From Drosophila pseudoobscura (taxonomy: Eukaryota; Arthropoda; Insecta; Diptera; Drosophilidae), in NCBI RefSeq assembly GCF_009870125.1, contig NC_046683.1:62201869-62265868 (forward strand): a DNA stretch of 64,000 nt, in the 5' to 3' direction. The translations under genes and the position numbers were made by a program. Of this stretch, positions 9,859-23,219 are shown piece after piece; positions within the stretch are counted from its first letter, which is position 1, and each line of letters begins with the position of its first letter. The notes under the pieces were generated by a model that saw only the letters and a list, made by a program, of their open reading frames with translations, did no database searches and was not told where the DNA came from.

Positions 9859-12800
9859 ATGCAAAGCCTGGACTCATCGTGCCAAGAAGCCGACGTAAGA
9901 CCCTTTCGCGCCTATTACCAGTCGGTTAATCGACCAATCTAATAACGTATTCTCCCTCTCTTTTGCTCTTCGAATCGTTTATCTGCAAATAGTTTATCAT
10001 AAATGACACGCTGAAGAAGTTGAAGGGCTCCAACAACTCTGACCATGCCCCGGGACTAGCTCATGCCGTGGTCCACGGCACGGGCGTCCACCAGCAGCAG
10101 CAGTTTGTCCAGTACCAGCCAGCCTCCTCCCCCAGTAGTCATCAGCTGCAGTCGCAGCAAACGCAGTCCTACCACCACCTCCACACGGCGCTCCAGCAAC
10201 AGCAGCAGTCATCCCCAGTCGTCACTGTTGGCTTTCCGACGAGCAGTAAATCGTATCTGGAGACTAGCCTGCTGCAAGCCATACCACAGATTCCTGCCCA
10301 ACCGCCCATCTGCATCTTCGATGACGATGAATCGCCGCCCGATGGGGGAGGGGCGTCAATTGGGGGCTCCCTGGGCATACTCACTGAGCCGACATCGGCC
10401 ACGCCCACCGGCCTGCCCACAGCGATTGCCCCGTCGCCCTCATCATGCTCATCCTCGACAACGACTCTGTCGAATTTCAACTCAATCACATCGCCCTCGC
10501 CAGTAGTTCCTGACTTGTTGCTGTCTACGCCGCCAGGCATCAACTCCAGCCTAAGCAATAATTCGACTGCCGCAGCTGCAACGTCGACGACGACGACGAC
10601 GAACCCTACGACGACGGTCAGTAAGAAACCGGAGAAGCGGCCCGCCTCTGCCAACTCAACCTCCTCCTCCGGGGGCCATCACCTGCATCACCATCACCTG
10701 CACCACCAGTCACACAACCACCATGGGGTCCATGGGGCCTCGCCCGCGTCGTCGCCCAGTAAGAGGCAGAAGTCCAATAGCAACAGCACCAGCAAGGAGT
10801 GCAGCTCCTCTAGTCGCAGCTCAGCTTTATCCTCAGCCCCATCCTCCTCATCGTCGTCGTCAACACCGCGCGCTGGCGCCGGCGCTGCCTCCAACAACAA
10901 CAACAACAACAATAGCACCTCGTCCTCAACGAAGGGCTCCTCGGTGTGTCCACCGGGCAGCACGAAGTTCTTCAATCTACACGAGAAACTCAAGGATCTT
11001 TATATGCAGCTGCTAAGCAACGACATCAACTACTTTGCCGAGACAGGGGTAAGTGTAGGAGTGGATAGCCCCTAATAACATATATTGTAAATTGTTTCTC
11101 CCAATTTGCAGCTTAAGCAGCGCACACGATCGTTTACCCTGGAGCGGCTGGTGGAGCGCGAGAAACTCAACACGATCGTGGTGAACCTCTATCCTGGCAA
11201 CAAGGGATACTCGCTGGCCCTGCACTACGATGAGCATGTGACGCTGAACACGCAAACGAACGAGTGGTCCGTCAGTGACAGGGACGAGGCGGCGAGCGAA
11301 GGAGCAGGATCAGGAGGCCATAGGCGACTCCTATCGACCAAGTCTGCGGCAATGGATGAGAGCCAAGCCAAGGCAGAGTCGAAGCACGACTATGGCCTGG
11401 TTGAAGTGCTTCGATGGCCGTACGAGAACGATTTGCTGTTGCAGTGCATCGATCGCGAGATCCTGCCAGAGTTTCTGATGGATCTGCTCTGTGCGGAGAC
11501 AGTCAGCCTGTCGGATGGGGGAGAGGGAACGCGGATCTATGCCAAGCCTAGCGTTTTCTACGCGGGCTGCGTCATCGCCCAGATCCGCGACTTCCGCCAG
11601 ACGTTTGCCACCTCAACGAATATCTGTGATATGAAGCACATCCTGCTCAGGCCGACGAACGCCACCCTCTTCGCGGAAGTGCAGCAAATGGGCAGCCAAC
11701 TGCAGGCGGAGGATAAGCTTGCACTGGAGAGCCAGTTGGTGTTGGCCACGGCGGAGCCGTTGTGTCTGGAACCGGATCCAAGCATAGGACGGCAGGCCAT
11801 CAATGCTCAGCACCAGCGCCAGCTCTTCAACTCGCACGAACTGCGCCGCCAGATGAAGAAGTTCACCCAGACTGCCATCAATCGGAAGCGCAAGCTGGAC
11901 CAGTTCACCCACCACCATGGGCTGGAGCTGTGCGACTATCTGGCCCGACTGCGTCAGAGGCCCCGGACGGGGAGCAGTAGCGCTGGCGGCAACGCTACTC
12001 CGGCCACGGCACCCACCAACAATCCTCTGGTGGGCGCCATGCTCTCCTCCTTTACCTCAAAGGTCCCCAGGCGGCCTCACGAAGTGATTCGGCCCATTCG
12101 TCCTCCGTGCTTGGAGTACCCCGCCAATCTCAAGGTGCCCGAGCATGTCATCAGCGTAGAAAAGTATGCCAAGACCTTCGAGCCCCTCAATGAGTTCAGC
12201 GAGGCCTGCAAGGATGGCTGCCAGCCGAATTGTCGCCACAACTTCCAGCCCCAACTGATCGAGGAGTACGTCCTGGAGACTGAGCGGGAGGCCAACGAGG
12301 GACGGCGGGCGCTGTACCACATCAAGCTATCCATCTACCAGCGTCCCTCCGATGCGGAATACCTCGGCGAACTGTATGTGGATCGCGACTTTCGCGAGGG
12401 GGAGCGCAATGGGGAGTCCTGCCGCTTCGCGCTGGGCACTCGGGTGCATGCCAATCGATACATTCAGCAATTTCGCGAGATCTTCACGGAGGAGGGGCGC
12501 AAGGCGGTCAAGATAACGCATTTGATACCAGGACATGTGCCAATTGTCACCCACACGGGGCTGACGAACGAGCAGCGGCTCCTCCTGCAGCAGCAACAAC
12601 AGCAGCAGCAGAGGCAAGCTCAATTGCAGCAGCAGCAACAGCAGCAGCAACAACAACAGCCGCAGCATGTGGTAGTGGTCGGCAATCCCCAGCACCAACA
12701 ACATCAGCAACAACAACAACAACAACAGCAGCCTCAGCAGCAACAACAACAACAGCCACAGCAATTGTCTGCCACTGTGCACCATGTGGCCCAGCCTCGC

Positions 12801-15800
12801 CAACAAATCACCCAAAAGACTCTTAATCTAGCAGGGGGCAGCAATGTCATCAACGTGCAGCAAAACATAAGGCAGCAGCCTCAACAGCAGCAGCAACAGC
12901 AACAACAACAGCAACAACAACAGCAACAGCAAACGTACACCGTTGAAGGAACGCAGCAACAGGCAGCCACACAACAAATTGTCCCGCAACAACAGCAGCC
13001 GCAGCAGCAGCAGCACATACAGCTTCAACAGTTGGCCACCGGAAGCAGCAACTCTGCCACAACCACCCACCATGTAAGCCTGAGCAATGGATCCCTGGTC
13101 CTGGTGCAACAGCAGCCCCAGCAGCAGCAGCAGCCACAGCTGACCCAGGCCCTGCAACACTCAGGCATAACCATTCAGCCGGCCAGCATTCAACAGCAGC
13201 AGCAGCAGGTGAAGGGGCCATCGGTCATTGGCACCAACTCTGCTCTGCGTGCCCAGCTGAACTCCAATGTGCCAATTCTGGTGAGTAATAAATGCAATGT
13301 GCAAAGGATTTCATTGACTCTCACTCTCTCCTATCCATTCCGACAGCAATCGCAGCTGAAGGCTCAGCAGCTAATGCAAAAGCAGCAGCAACAGCAGCAG
13401 CAGCAGCATCAGCAGCAGCAACAGCAGCAGCAGCAGCAGCAACAACAGACAACTGCCTCCAGTAATAATAATAACAACAATAACAGTAATAACAATATGA
13501 ACAACTCGGCCGCAATCAATGCCATAATGAACAGCATCATAATCTCCGCCAATCAGTACCAACAGCAACAGCAGCAGCAGCACGGTAAGAAGAAAAAACA
13601 GCCTCCTAGTGGAGGGGACCCATTAAGATTTGTTACTGATCGATCCACTGGTGATCCTTTCAGGCGGGACCACGACAAACAGCAATCACATTGCAACATC
13701 CGGCAGCGGCAGCGGTGGCGGGGGCGGCGTCGGCGGCGGCGGCAACAACAACAACAACGGAAGCAACACCGCCACGCTGAAGAACTCCAGCAATGCCTCA
13801 ATTCTGAACCTGCTCAACAGTGCCCCAGCTGCCATGACCAGCACACCAGTGGCCAGTGGCACGTTCACATCCTCCACCGGCCAACAGCAACCGCAGACGC
13901 TGACACTGGTCCAACACCAGCAGCAGCAGCAGCAATCCGCTCCGGCCACCTCTGATGTAGCCACAGCCACCTATGTGCAGACAACGCGCGGCACGCCCAC
14001 TCTGGTGACTGCCCAGCGGAAGCAGCAGTCCAGTGAGGTGCTGCAGAACCTGCTGGGTGTCAACAGAAAGATCGTAGGAGGCGGTGGCACCACCACCACT
14101 ACCTTTCGGACCAACTCTGCAGGCAATCTGATATCCGTCAACCTCAATCCGCCCACGCAGGCGCAGCACCAGCAGACAGTAGACGGCGGCGGCCAGACGG
14201 TGCGAGTATCCATGTCGGCGCTGGCCTCGCAGCTGGCCTCTCCGCCTGCCATAATGACCAATCCCACCACAAGCTATACGGTGATCTCGTCGGGCAACAG
14301 CGCTGCGACGGCTGCGGCCTGGATACAGAGTCCCACGGTGCCGGTGCAGCAGCGTATTCTGAACACTCTGAGAAGGGACAGCACCACAGCACCGCCCAAC
14401 GCTATTGTAGTGGGAATGGCCGCTCCCTCGCCAGGCAGCGATTCGAATGCCTCGAATGCCAGCGGGTTCGCAGTGCCCAACAACCTGGCGTCGAGCAGCA
14501 GCAGCAGCGGCGGGGTGGGAGCTCTTTCCGCCCTGCTGACAAATGCGGCCACTCCCTCGCCCTCGGGTTCGGATCACTCGCAGTCCTCGCAGTCGCATCA
14601 GAACCAGGCCTTGCTTGAGCGTCTCAGCAATGTTACTTCCAACGTGTCCGCCGTGGCCATGCCGCACATGTCGCCGCAGCAACCGTCGGCGACGCAGCAG
14701 TTCATCACGAAGACCATCGTGCACTCTCCCGCTACATCATCGATACACTCGCCCATGTCTAGTCCGCATCCGCAGCCCTCAGCCTCGCCCCAGCAGCACC
14801 ATCAGCAGCAGACGCAACAGCAACAAACCACCGCCACACTAAACCTGCAGGGCATCAATCTGTCACAGCTGCAGGGTGCCATGGCCAACTTTACCGGCCT
14901 TCAAGTGCAGATTCCCGGCTTCACGCAGCCCATCTCGCTGCAGTTCTCCGGCAACAGTTTGCAGCAACAGCAGCAGCAGTCGGGGAACTCGGCAACGGGT
15001 GCGGGCACGACGCAGGGCCAGCAGAGGAGTGTTCTGGTGTCGGTTCCCGTCTCGAGCCAGCAGCACCAGCAACTGCCACACACCATCACGCTGCAGACGC
15101 AGTCACACCAGCAGCAACAGCAGCAGCACGCTCCGCCGACGGGAACGATAGTCAGTCTGCCCTCGACAGTGGGCGGCACACAGACGGTGGTCATCACGAA
15201 CAACGCAGGCGGCGGCGGAGGTAGCGGCAGTGGTAACGGTGGCGGCGGCAGCGGCGGCGGTGGAGGAGGAGGAGGAGCAACAACGGCCATGCTGACCCTT
15301 CCCATTGGTGAGTGAAAGGACAAGCTGAGGAGCTGAGGAGCAGAGGAGCGCACAGCAGAGTTGCAAACTCGTCTCGGCCGGGCCGAAGAGGATTTTCCTG
15401 ATACCGATCTACCTGTTGCGATCTTCTTTATATCTGCATTATTTATATTTAACTCTTTTTCTTTTGATTGAACATGCTTAATTTTGTTCTCTTCTGTTTC
15501 TGTTTCGTTTCTCGTTTACAACAAAACCACATTCTCGTACAACACAAACCAATCCAAACCAATCCAAACCAAACCCAAAACGTTAACAACTCGTTTCGAT
15601 CCCGCCCTCATGCAACTAAACTGTTTTATGTGTCTTGTGTGTGTTTAACCCGAAATGCCATCAGTTTGAGATTAGAGAGATCATTTTCTAAACCCAAACC
15701 CAAATTCAAAACCATGCTACTCGTACTATATCCTACAAGTTGGCGGCCCCTCCAGTCGACCTCTGACAATTCTCATTGCAACCTAAAACAACAACCAAAA

Positions 15801-16556
15801 AATCTCCCCGCACACCCACGTTCTGCTCTCTCTCTGCTTACAGCTCAAATAGTCGGTGCCGGTGTACAGAAACTAAATCCTCAAACAATACGTACCTCAA
15901 GTGTTGGTGGTGGTGTAGGTGTTGCCCAGCAGACGATCCAGCAGCAACAGCAGCAGCAGTCGGGCAACAGCAACACGGCTGCCATTCAGCTGGTGGGCAC
16001 CATCCAGCCCCGGGCCCGGAACGTCCAGGTGGTTGGAGCCAAGCAATTAACCACCAGCAGACAGCTTATCACTACCCAACGCCAGATAGGTGGCTCGACA
16101 CTCAAGATAGCCACTACTCCGATGAATGGTGATTGAAATAAGCTTTTCGAGTACCTGCAACGATTTATAATCCTTTTCTTTGTAGCTGCCAATGTCGTAA
16201 CCAGTAGTGGCGGTCCCATTGTAATGTCTGGCCAGAAGCTGCAGCTAAAGACTGTGAAGGCGCCAATGCAGCAGCTGCAACAGCAGCAACTGCAGCTGCA
16301 ACAGCAACATCGAATACTCAACCAGCAGAGCACCGCCACAGTCTCGTCACAGACACTGTCCAGTCCCAGCCAGGTGCAGGTGCCGCAGCAACAGCAGCTG
16401 CAGCACATCCAAATCGCTGGACGAGCCACCACTGCCACGGGAGCCATAACCCAGCGGACACTCACGGCTCTGGCGGCGGCCAAGCAGCAACAGCAGCAGC
16501 AGCAACAACAGGCGGCGGTCAATCGACGGCGTTCCACCACCGACGCGACAAAGTAA
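9859..16556 (+). CDS. Spt20: Spt20, SAGA complex subunit
   Basis: Seven coding exons: 9859-9894, 9993-11048, 11112-13280, 13347-13584, 13664-15307, 15844-16128 and 16186-16556 (1,932 residues). Every junction has GT/AG ends and preserves phase. The tiny first exon encodes MQSLDSSCQEAD, followed by FIINDTLKK, resembling the start of human SUPT20H. The conserved Spt20 domain covers roughly residues 350-860 and includes VVNLYPGN (about 385), CVIAQIRDFRQ, HILLRPT (about 540), ATAEPLCL (about 576) and VEKYAK (about 714). Before it lie Ser/Thr, His and Asn runs. After it come long CAG/CAA-coded Gln tracts interrupted by Pro and His, then Ser/Thr/Gly-rich sequence. Family role: scaffold subunit of the SAGA histone acetyltransferase co-activator in the nucleus. 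It is much longer than the human protein because of low-complexity sequence. Intron 3 (66 nt) is stop-free and in frame, so retention would add 22 residues. The last exons are less certain than the core. Confidence 0.92.
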
Positions 16557-18500
16557 AGGCGATGAAGAAAAGAAAACGGCACAATATTAGATTTGTGTAA
16601 GGACTGTAAGGACTGTAAGGAATGAGAGGACTGAGAGATGAAAGATGAGAGCGAGAAAGTAATAAGGCTACGCGTTGTGTATTTGCATGATATTATAGCT
16701 TATGGTTACCTCCTAACTATCACCACTATCGTACATTGTATACCCATATATCTATATATGTTTTGATGTGTAATCGTAAGTGTGAAATATGTATGTATAT
16801 GGGCAATAGCATGGCAGCTCATAGTATGTGCAACCTAGTTAGGAGCTGGAGCTAGCGGCAACTGGAACTGAATTTGGTTGAGCTCTCCAGGTCTGCCGAC
16901 TGCGCTTGTGTTAATTGTGTCACCTTGGCATAAACGAATTAGGTGTAAAGCTCTTAATAATATTTATCTAGTTGTACATATATACACATTATATATATTA
17001 TAAATACGAGTATGTGAAGATTGTTTCAACTTTTCCCGCGCATCCAACCGCCATTCTACCTATTGTCCATTTGGCTCCCAGCTCCAATTCGTTAAGGCCT
17101 AGCTCGTTAAGCGTGCTAATTTGAAATTGTAAAGCAGGGGGTGGATCACTGAAAACAAAAGAAAGCAATAACAAGAGAAGTAAGGAGACAGCAAACAAAA
17201 AACGTAAGTTAATTGTAAAGAAATTCTAATTATTACGATTACGATTACGATTACGTTAGCTACAAGAGAATATGAAATATGAACCGGTGTAGGGGTTCAT
17301 AAGAATAATTATACATATTAAATTGTACTATTACTATTATTATTGCTAATTATTAAATCGATTGCTTAGTTTAAGTTCGCTAAAGAAAAAACCCATTTTA
17401 GTTTGTATTGAACAAGTCGTAGCCTCAACCAATTTAGTACTTCCAATTGCAGAAACATTAAAACGAAAAGCAAAAACAAACAAATATATGCAAAAAGTCA
17501 TCACTTATTTAAACAATTTATTTGTAATAGCGCAATGTACAACGAGACTAGCACGAGAAGAAGAATCGTGAGCGGAGAGAGTTACAGAACGAGCGGGTGA
17601 CGAGTAACGTGTAAAAAGTAACGCTTACACTAAGCCAATTTGTTTTTTCAACTACGCCAGTTTCTGTAGAATGAAATTATTTATTTAAGCAACGATTTTA
17701 ATTATGTTACATCAGTGCTGTAATTGCTAAGCATTGTTTGCTTCTTCTGCTGTACAACCCACAAAAACCTTAACTTCTTGATAATTCGAAAACGAACACA
17801 ACACACAAATTAACCTTACCCCATATATGGCAGCCCACACCCACACCCACACCCATACCCTTACCCGTAAGCGTAAACGTATCCGTACCCAAAAACTCAA
17901 GCATAACTTACTCAATGTTAATATTAATTAATAAATGTGATTTAAGAAGAATAAAAACAAAAGAAATCATGGTACTACTACATAAACCGAATGAATGAAT
18001 GACGACAGCGTAACGAACCCTCACGAAGTCAGAGTAGATTGGGATGATGTTAGTCAAGCGAATCAAAGCAAAGCAAAGCAAATAACTGGCCAAAAACCTG
18101 AGTACGAAAGCTATATACAAGATAATGATATACGTGTGGTCTGATCAAATGGTTATTGAAACGTAATTCAAAGATTTATTAATGTAATGCGGAGCAATCT
18201 AAGCGACAGCATAAGCTATTTATATGTATATGTAAACATGAAACCAACTATTAATATAAATGTGTAATTTCAATTCAATAACTGCTTATCAAAATACCTG
18301 ACTGTAGAAAATTTTCATTAAACCGATTACGATGAGAACTCTCGAGAACTACTAACGAAAAAACAAAACAAAACAAAACCAAACAAAAATAATTAATAAT
18401 TATGACGAAACCAGAAATATTAAAAATACTTAATGAAGCGTCGACAAAGTCACAGAAAAAGCTCCGTTAATCAATAAAGTGTGAAATGAAATCTATAAGA
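16557..18500 (+). other. Spt20 3' UTR
   Basis: About 1.9 kb of AT-rich, ORF-poor sequence follows the TAA. The + strand is A-rich (AAACAAAAC runs at 18360-18390), as is usual for the sense strand of fly 3' UTRs. GATTAC repeats lie at 17237-17255 and CACACC repeats at 17835-17860. The last strong AATAAA is at 18473. Confidence 0.55.
18473..18478 (+). terminator. Poly(A) signal for Spt20
   Basis: AATAAA lies in the context TCAATAAAGTGTG, followed by GT-containing sequence. It is the last strong hexamer before the convergent Vps36 3' end. Confidence 0.5.
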
Positions 18501-18573
18501 TCCAAGTGGACTCTCTCATTCCATGAACGTGCAAATGCTTACACCGGTTTCGATTACTATTGTATAAGAATTA

Positions 18574-18579
18574 TTTATT
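18574..18579 (-). terminator. Poly(A) signal for Vps36
   Basis: Read on the minus strand, AATAAA occurs about 40 nt after the Vps36 stop, giving a very short 3' UTR. It lies only about 100 bp from the opposing Spt20 signal, so the two transcripts end almost face to face. Confidence 0.5.
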
Positions 18580-18616
18580 TAGAATATCTAGTAACAAGCA
18601 CAGATTCACAGATCGT

Positions 18617-19934
18617 TTAGTCTCGTTGCAGCAGCAGATTTGGATAGAAGCGGAGCCCTTCGATAGACTCGTCACGACACACCTTGCCCAGGCGCTCGGT
18701 GACCAGCAGTCGCTCCTTCGCCAACAGCAGAGAGATGCCCAGCTGCTTGGCCAGCTCCTCTACGGCCAGAGATTCAGCTGCCTGCACCTTCTCCAGTGTG
18801 TCAATGGCAATCAAGTCATCGTCGTGCGACTCCAGCTGCAGCACCCTGGCGCCACTGGGGAAGCTCCTCAATCGGATTGGACCCCTCAGCTGTTCACAGG
18901 CATGCAGCAAGTCCTCAGGCGAAAGCAGTTCCAGGCCGCGAGCCCTGTTTACGCGGCAATAGACATCTGCTAGGGACATCATACCTCCATGCTCCTAATT
19001 CACGCACAAAAATGTCGGGGTAAATAGATGAATTGAATTAAGGCTCGAAGCACTCACCTCAATAGGATCGATCAGCATCTGGCAAATTTGTTGTGCTAAG
19101 CTGGAAAAATACGCCGAATTGCTGGTGAAGTTGTCTCGCGTCACAGGATCATCAATTCCCAGGCTCATGAGGTAGGATTTGAAACGCACCGTCTCATCGT
19201 CGGATATTTCGCCTTTTTGCTCGCGTATTCTGCCGCTGATTGTTTTGGACAGGCCCACCATATCCTTGGCCATGGTCATGAGAACACTGAGGTCCTGGAA
19301 GGCTAGTGCAATGTTCTCATCTGTGGCCTTAGCTTTCGCCTCCAGGTGCCGCTCAATGCCCCCGATGCCTGTACGCTTCTGAATACGAGCCAATCTATCG
19401 TTTACCGGGTCAGACGTCGGACTTCTGTCCACTCCCTTGATGATAGTCTCGCTGGTGAGGGAGATCTCCCAGATGCGGGCATTAAGAGTCTCCCGAAGTG
19501 CGCTGTGGAACTCCATGCTTAGGCCATTCTTTCCAGACAGTTTGATGTGCGTTGCACGACTGGTGTCCAGGGGGCCAGGCATCTTGTCAGGGCCAGGCGG
19601 ACGCAAGTGCAATATTATGCGGGTCTTGCGGCCAAAGAAATTCGAGGCTGTCGTTTCCTCCCCGAGCGATATCACATAACTTAGTGGCAGACAGAGGGTT
19701 ACGGCGGCTCTTGCAATTTCTCCAGGACGGCCCCAAAACAGTCTGTGTGTTGTCAGCACCACCTCGCCCTCCTCAAAGTCTGTCTGGAAATGCCATTAGA
19801 AATGAGCTAAGCCCGGAATTACAAAGCCGTTTACTTACTTTCTGGTCCCCATCGAAGATTTTCACTCTACTGTCGCGGCTGACGAACGTTTCGTTGGAAC
19901 TCAGACGAGCCTCCACATAAGCAAAGCGATTCAT
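18617..19934 (-). CDS. Vps36: Vps36, ESCRT-II subunit
   Basis: Exons on the minus strand: 19934-19839, 19783-19058 and 18994-18617 (399 residues; human VPS36 is 386). Donors GTAAGT and GTGAGT and matching AG acceptors keep phase 0 at both joins. The protein begins MNRFAYVEARLSSNETFVSRD, the first strand of the GLUE (split-PH) domain. This domain runs to about residue 140 with VVLTTHRLFW and the typical LHLRPP segment. A linker with SVLMTMAKDMVGLS follows, then the winged-helix EAP30-type domain to the end. Family role: the GLUE domain binds phosphoinositide and ubiquitin, and the protein acts with Vps22 and Vps25 to sort ubiquitylated cargo into multivesicular endosomes. The gene is compact, shares an upstream region with Liprin-beta and runs tail to tail with Spt20. 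Confidence 0.95.
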
Positions 19935-20816
19935 TTCATAAATTCTAAGTTTTTGTGTTTCTTTTCTGTTTTTATTATTGAGACAACACTTAGAGATGGG
20001 CGCTGCAGTGTAGGTAAACCAGCTAGTTTTGGTCAGATGTAGCTTTTTTCAAAGTCAAACATTCAGCAATTCATCCTGAATTGCTGCTGATTTAAAATAA
20101 TGTTCGCTTTTGAATCAAATGTTCAAATAAAAAGATTCATTCATGCGATATAGCTTTATTCAGATTCTTTTAAATCATCTAGCTTTATTTTCTAAAAAAT
20201 ATTGACAGCGATGTTACTGTGACAACATACTGAGATTGCCTTTATGTGCGTGCCTGAACTTTATGGACAGGCCCAAGTAAGAAAATAGTCCCTTAAAAAA
20301 GGGTCAAAACCTTGCACGGTTACGCTTTGGACTATTCTCTGGACATAACTATTTTAAATATAAACTTATGGAATTAAAGTAGTTTAACAGAAAGTCGTTT
20401 CTTTTCATTACTACCTTATAACATTAGACTTTGATAACTGACTAACTGCAAAAACTCAGATGCCTTATGGAAAATAATGCAGAGAGAGCGAGAGAGATAT
20501 ATGCGGCATACTAATTTTGCGCTTTCTCTCTCTTCGGTATCAAGTATCGGCTTCGCGTTTGCAATAAACCCATCACTAGGCAATCGTCTGATCGGATTTA
20601 CATATCGATGCGTTGCGGGCAACATCAATTTGTAAACCGTATTTTAGACAAAATACAATACATGCGAGTACTTAAAAGTAGTTAATCTTGTAGAAAATAG
20701 ATTCATTAATTGGATACAGCTAGGTGAGCAGGGTTGCGAGATCTAGATTGCTAGTAATATTCCAAGGAATATCAAAATCGAGGAATATGTAAAATAGAAC
20801 TTGAATTCATCAGTAT
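19935..20816. other. Divergent intergenic region between Vps36 and Liprin-beta
   Basis: About 0.9 kb with no supported ORF. GAGA/CT runs occur at 20480-20535. TATCGATG at 20603-20610 is one base off the DRE (TATCGATA). The region probably carries the start of Vps36 within the first 100 bp upstream of its ATG. Confidence 0.5.
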
Positions 20817-20878
20817 ATTTACGGTATATTTTTTAAATCAGACAGTATATTTGATCGATAAGTCCGCGGTCACACTGA
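20817..20878 (+). promoter_or_regulatory. Liprin-beta core promoter with Motif 1
   Basis: A GGTATATTT element, a second GTATATTT, a CGATA and then TCCGCGGTCACACTGA (Motif 1 core at 20867-20878) lie about 190 bp upstream of the Liprin-beta ATG. The module has the same order as the one upstream of Spt20. Confidence 0.55.
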
Positions 20879-21066
20879 CGCCCCATCTATTTGATAGTTT
20901 TTTTTCCCAATTTGTGCTAAAATTAATAACTATACATGTAAATTGTCTACGAATATTCTGCAAAATGACGTGCCTATAATAAAGTGCTTATGTAAGCATG
21001 CACTAGCCCCAGAATACGTTCCCACATCGATCATCAAGGCATTAGCAAGGGCTTTAGTTAGATTTC

Positions 21067-23219
21067 ATGGCGACGGCAACCGAGGGCAGCAAAATGCTTG
21101 AGGCAGCATTACAGCAAATGGATGGCCTTATATCGAGTACGGCGGCCACGGTTGGGCAGCCGGGCGGTGGTGTGGGTGCTTCGCTGACGCTAAGTGAGCG
21201 TAACTTGATTTCAGCCACCAATGTTTTATCTACAGCAAAAACATTAGCCCTGGCACTGCAACAGGTGAGTCACACACAACGAAAGAACCCGCTTGACACT
21301 CAAATTGTTTTTTTTGTAGGTGGGGTTGGCTGCTCCGGCTCCAGATCCTGTTACGGCTGCTATTATCAGCGACTGGCTAGAGACACATATACCACGCCAG
21401 GACTTCGATGAACGAATGCGTCGCCTGCAGCGGGACAAAGAGGGGCTGGCTTTGCAGTACCAAATGTTGGCGGAGCGGGTGTCCGAGCAGGCGGATAAGA
21501 TAATCGAGCTGGAAGGTCTCATTACAGACAAGACCCAACAGCTGTGCAACAAAGAGGAGCTCCTGCAGCGTCAGATGATATCCCGATCTGCTCTCGAGAC
21601 GCAGAAGCTTGAGCTGATGAGTGCCTTAAGTGAACTGAAATTGCATCGTACAGCGCTGGAACAAGCCAACGATGGAGGTGGAGCTGGGTCTGCGATGAAT
21701 ACTAGTTTACCCTATGGCAGTTTGAGTAGTATAAACCAGAAAGGCTTTATGGGTTCACCGAAAACACCGCCTTCGGCACTGCGCCATCAGATACGGCCGC
21801 AGTTCCATAGTCTGCCGAGATCCCATGGTAAACAGGCTAACAACAACAACAATCGCACCCTGGATGTCAACGCGAACAGCAGTGGCAAGCAGCGGAATGT
21901 GGCATTTGCATCGAACGAACAAATCCTAATCGATGATAGTGCTCATACGGACGAAGCTATGACGTCCAGCTTCAAGTTTCAGTTTACTCCATCGCCCAAG
22001 CTGCGGGAGCGCTCTGCCCGCGGCTTGCGCAACATTCTCGGCAAGCTGCGACGGAGCAATAGCAGCAACTGTGAGTTGGCCGGCCTAGAGCAGGCTGAGC
22101 CCGAGTTTCGGCGAGGCGGATCTCGGGCCACGGCCGGTGGACGCATCGAATGGAGTGCTCAAACGTCTTTGTTCAGCGACAACGAAAAGCATTGGAGCTC
22201 CTGGACATCCCAGGATGTGTGCAACTGGCTCTGCCACATCGGTCTAGCTTGCTACGAGGACAATTGCCGGTAAGTAAGTCATATTTATGAAAAGAGTGCC
22301 AATCAACTTTCCAATTCACAGAAAATGGCTGAAGGCCAATCCAACGACATCAATCTTCACTGCCTCGCCGGTGGACATTGAAAGGGAGCTGAACCTAAAG
22401 TTTCCGCTTCATCGAAAAAAGATCTTGCTGGCTATTGACGACATCACTGGCAAGGAGTACGACGAACTCACTCTGAAGGCGGCCACCTTGGATACGGCTT
22501 GGGTGCTGCGTTGGTTGGACGATATAGGTCTGCCACAATACAAGGACTATTTCATGCAGGCCAAAGTCGATGGTCGCATGCTGCACCGTCTGACGCTCGA
22601 GGATCTGTCGCAGCTGCATGTCAGCTCCTGTCTGCACATAGCCTCGCTGAGGTCCGGGATTCTCTGCATGCGCCGCATGTCGTGGAATGCCGAGAGCCTG
22701 ATTCGACGCTCGACCAAGGTAGCTAATGATGATGAATCCAGCAGTAGTCCGGACAGGGACAGCGTGGAACTGTGGACAGCGCATCGTATAATGGGATGGC
22801 TACAGACCATCGACCTGTCGGAGTATACGCCAAATCTGCGAGGGGCCGGAGTCCATGGGGCGCTGATGATGTACGAGTCGCGGTTCAACGCAGATCTGCT
22901 TGCCGATTTGCTCTCGATACCGCCGAGCAAGTCGCTGCTGCGTCGTCACTTGGCCATGCACTTCAAGGAACTAGTAGGTCGCCCGGTCATCCTGAGCAAA
23001 AGAGATGCGGAGTCAGCTCCTGGTTACCAGCCGTTGAACATTACGGCTAAGCTAAAGCCGGTCAAACGGACGCAGTTTTCGCTAAAGCGCCGCAAAAGCA
23101 CCAAGGGACAGAGCGATGTCGATTGGACAGAGTACGTGTGCCCGATGAACGCCAGGGTGCCAGCGACATCGAACTCGGAGACGGTCAAGGACCTCGAGAG
23201 CTCAATGAGCTCGAACTAA
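21067..23219 (+). CDS. Liprin-beta: Liprin-beta, SAM-domain scaffold protein
   Basis: Exons 21067-21264, 21320-22269 and 22322-23219 give 681 residues. CAG|GTGAGT joins TTGTAG|GTGGG, and CCG|GTAAGT joins TTCACAG|AAAATGG. The N-terminus has SKMLEAALQQMDGLI, matching the human liprin-beta SDMLAAALEQMDGII segment. A coiled coil follows at about residues 95-170, including SRSALETQKLELM, which is shared with human PPFIBP1. A basic, Ser-rich linker leads to three SAM domains at about 357-425, 440-505 and 533-605. Family role: cytoplasmic scaffold that partners with liprin-alpha and LAR-type receptor phosphatases at synapses and adhesion sites. The ATG at 21067 is the first in frame, with a favourable upstream context. 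Nothing is truncated. Confidence 0.94.

Noticed and set aside
10063..15366. Leu-, Ala- or Arg-rich frames within Spt20
   Set aside because: Alternate-frame shadows of CAG/CAA and Ser/Gly codon repeats of the real Spt20 exons.
20603..20610. DRE (TATCGATA) between Vps36 and Liprin-beta
   Set aside because: One mismatch (TATCGATG), too weak to call as a site on its own.
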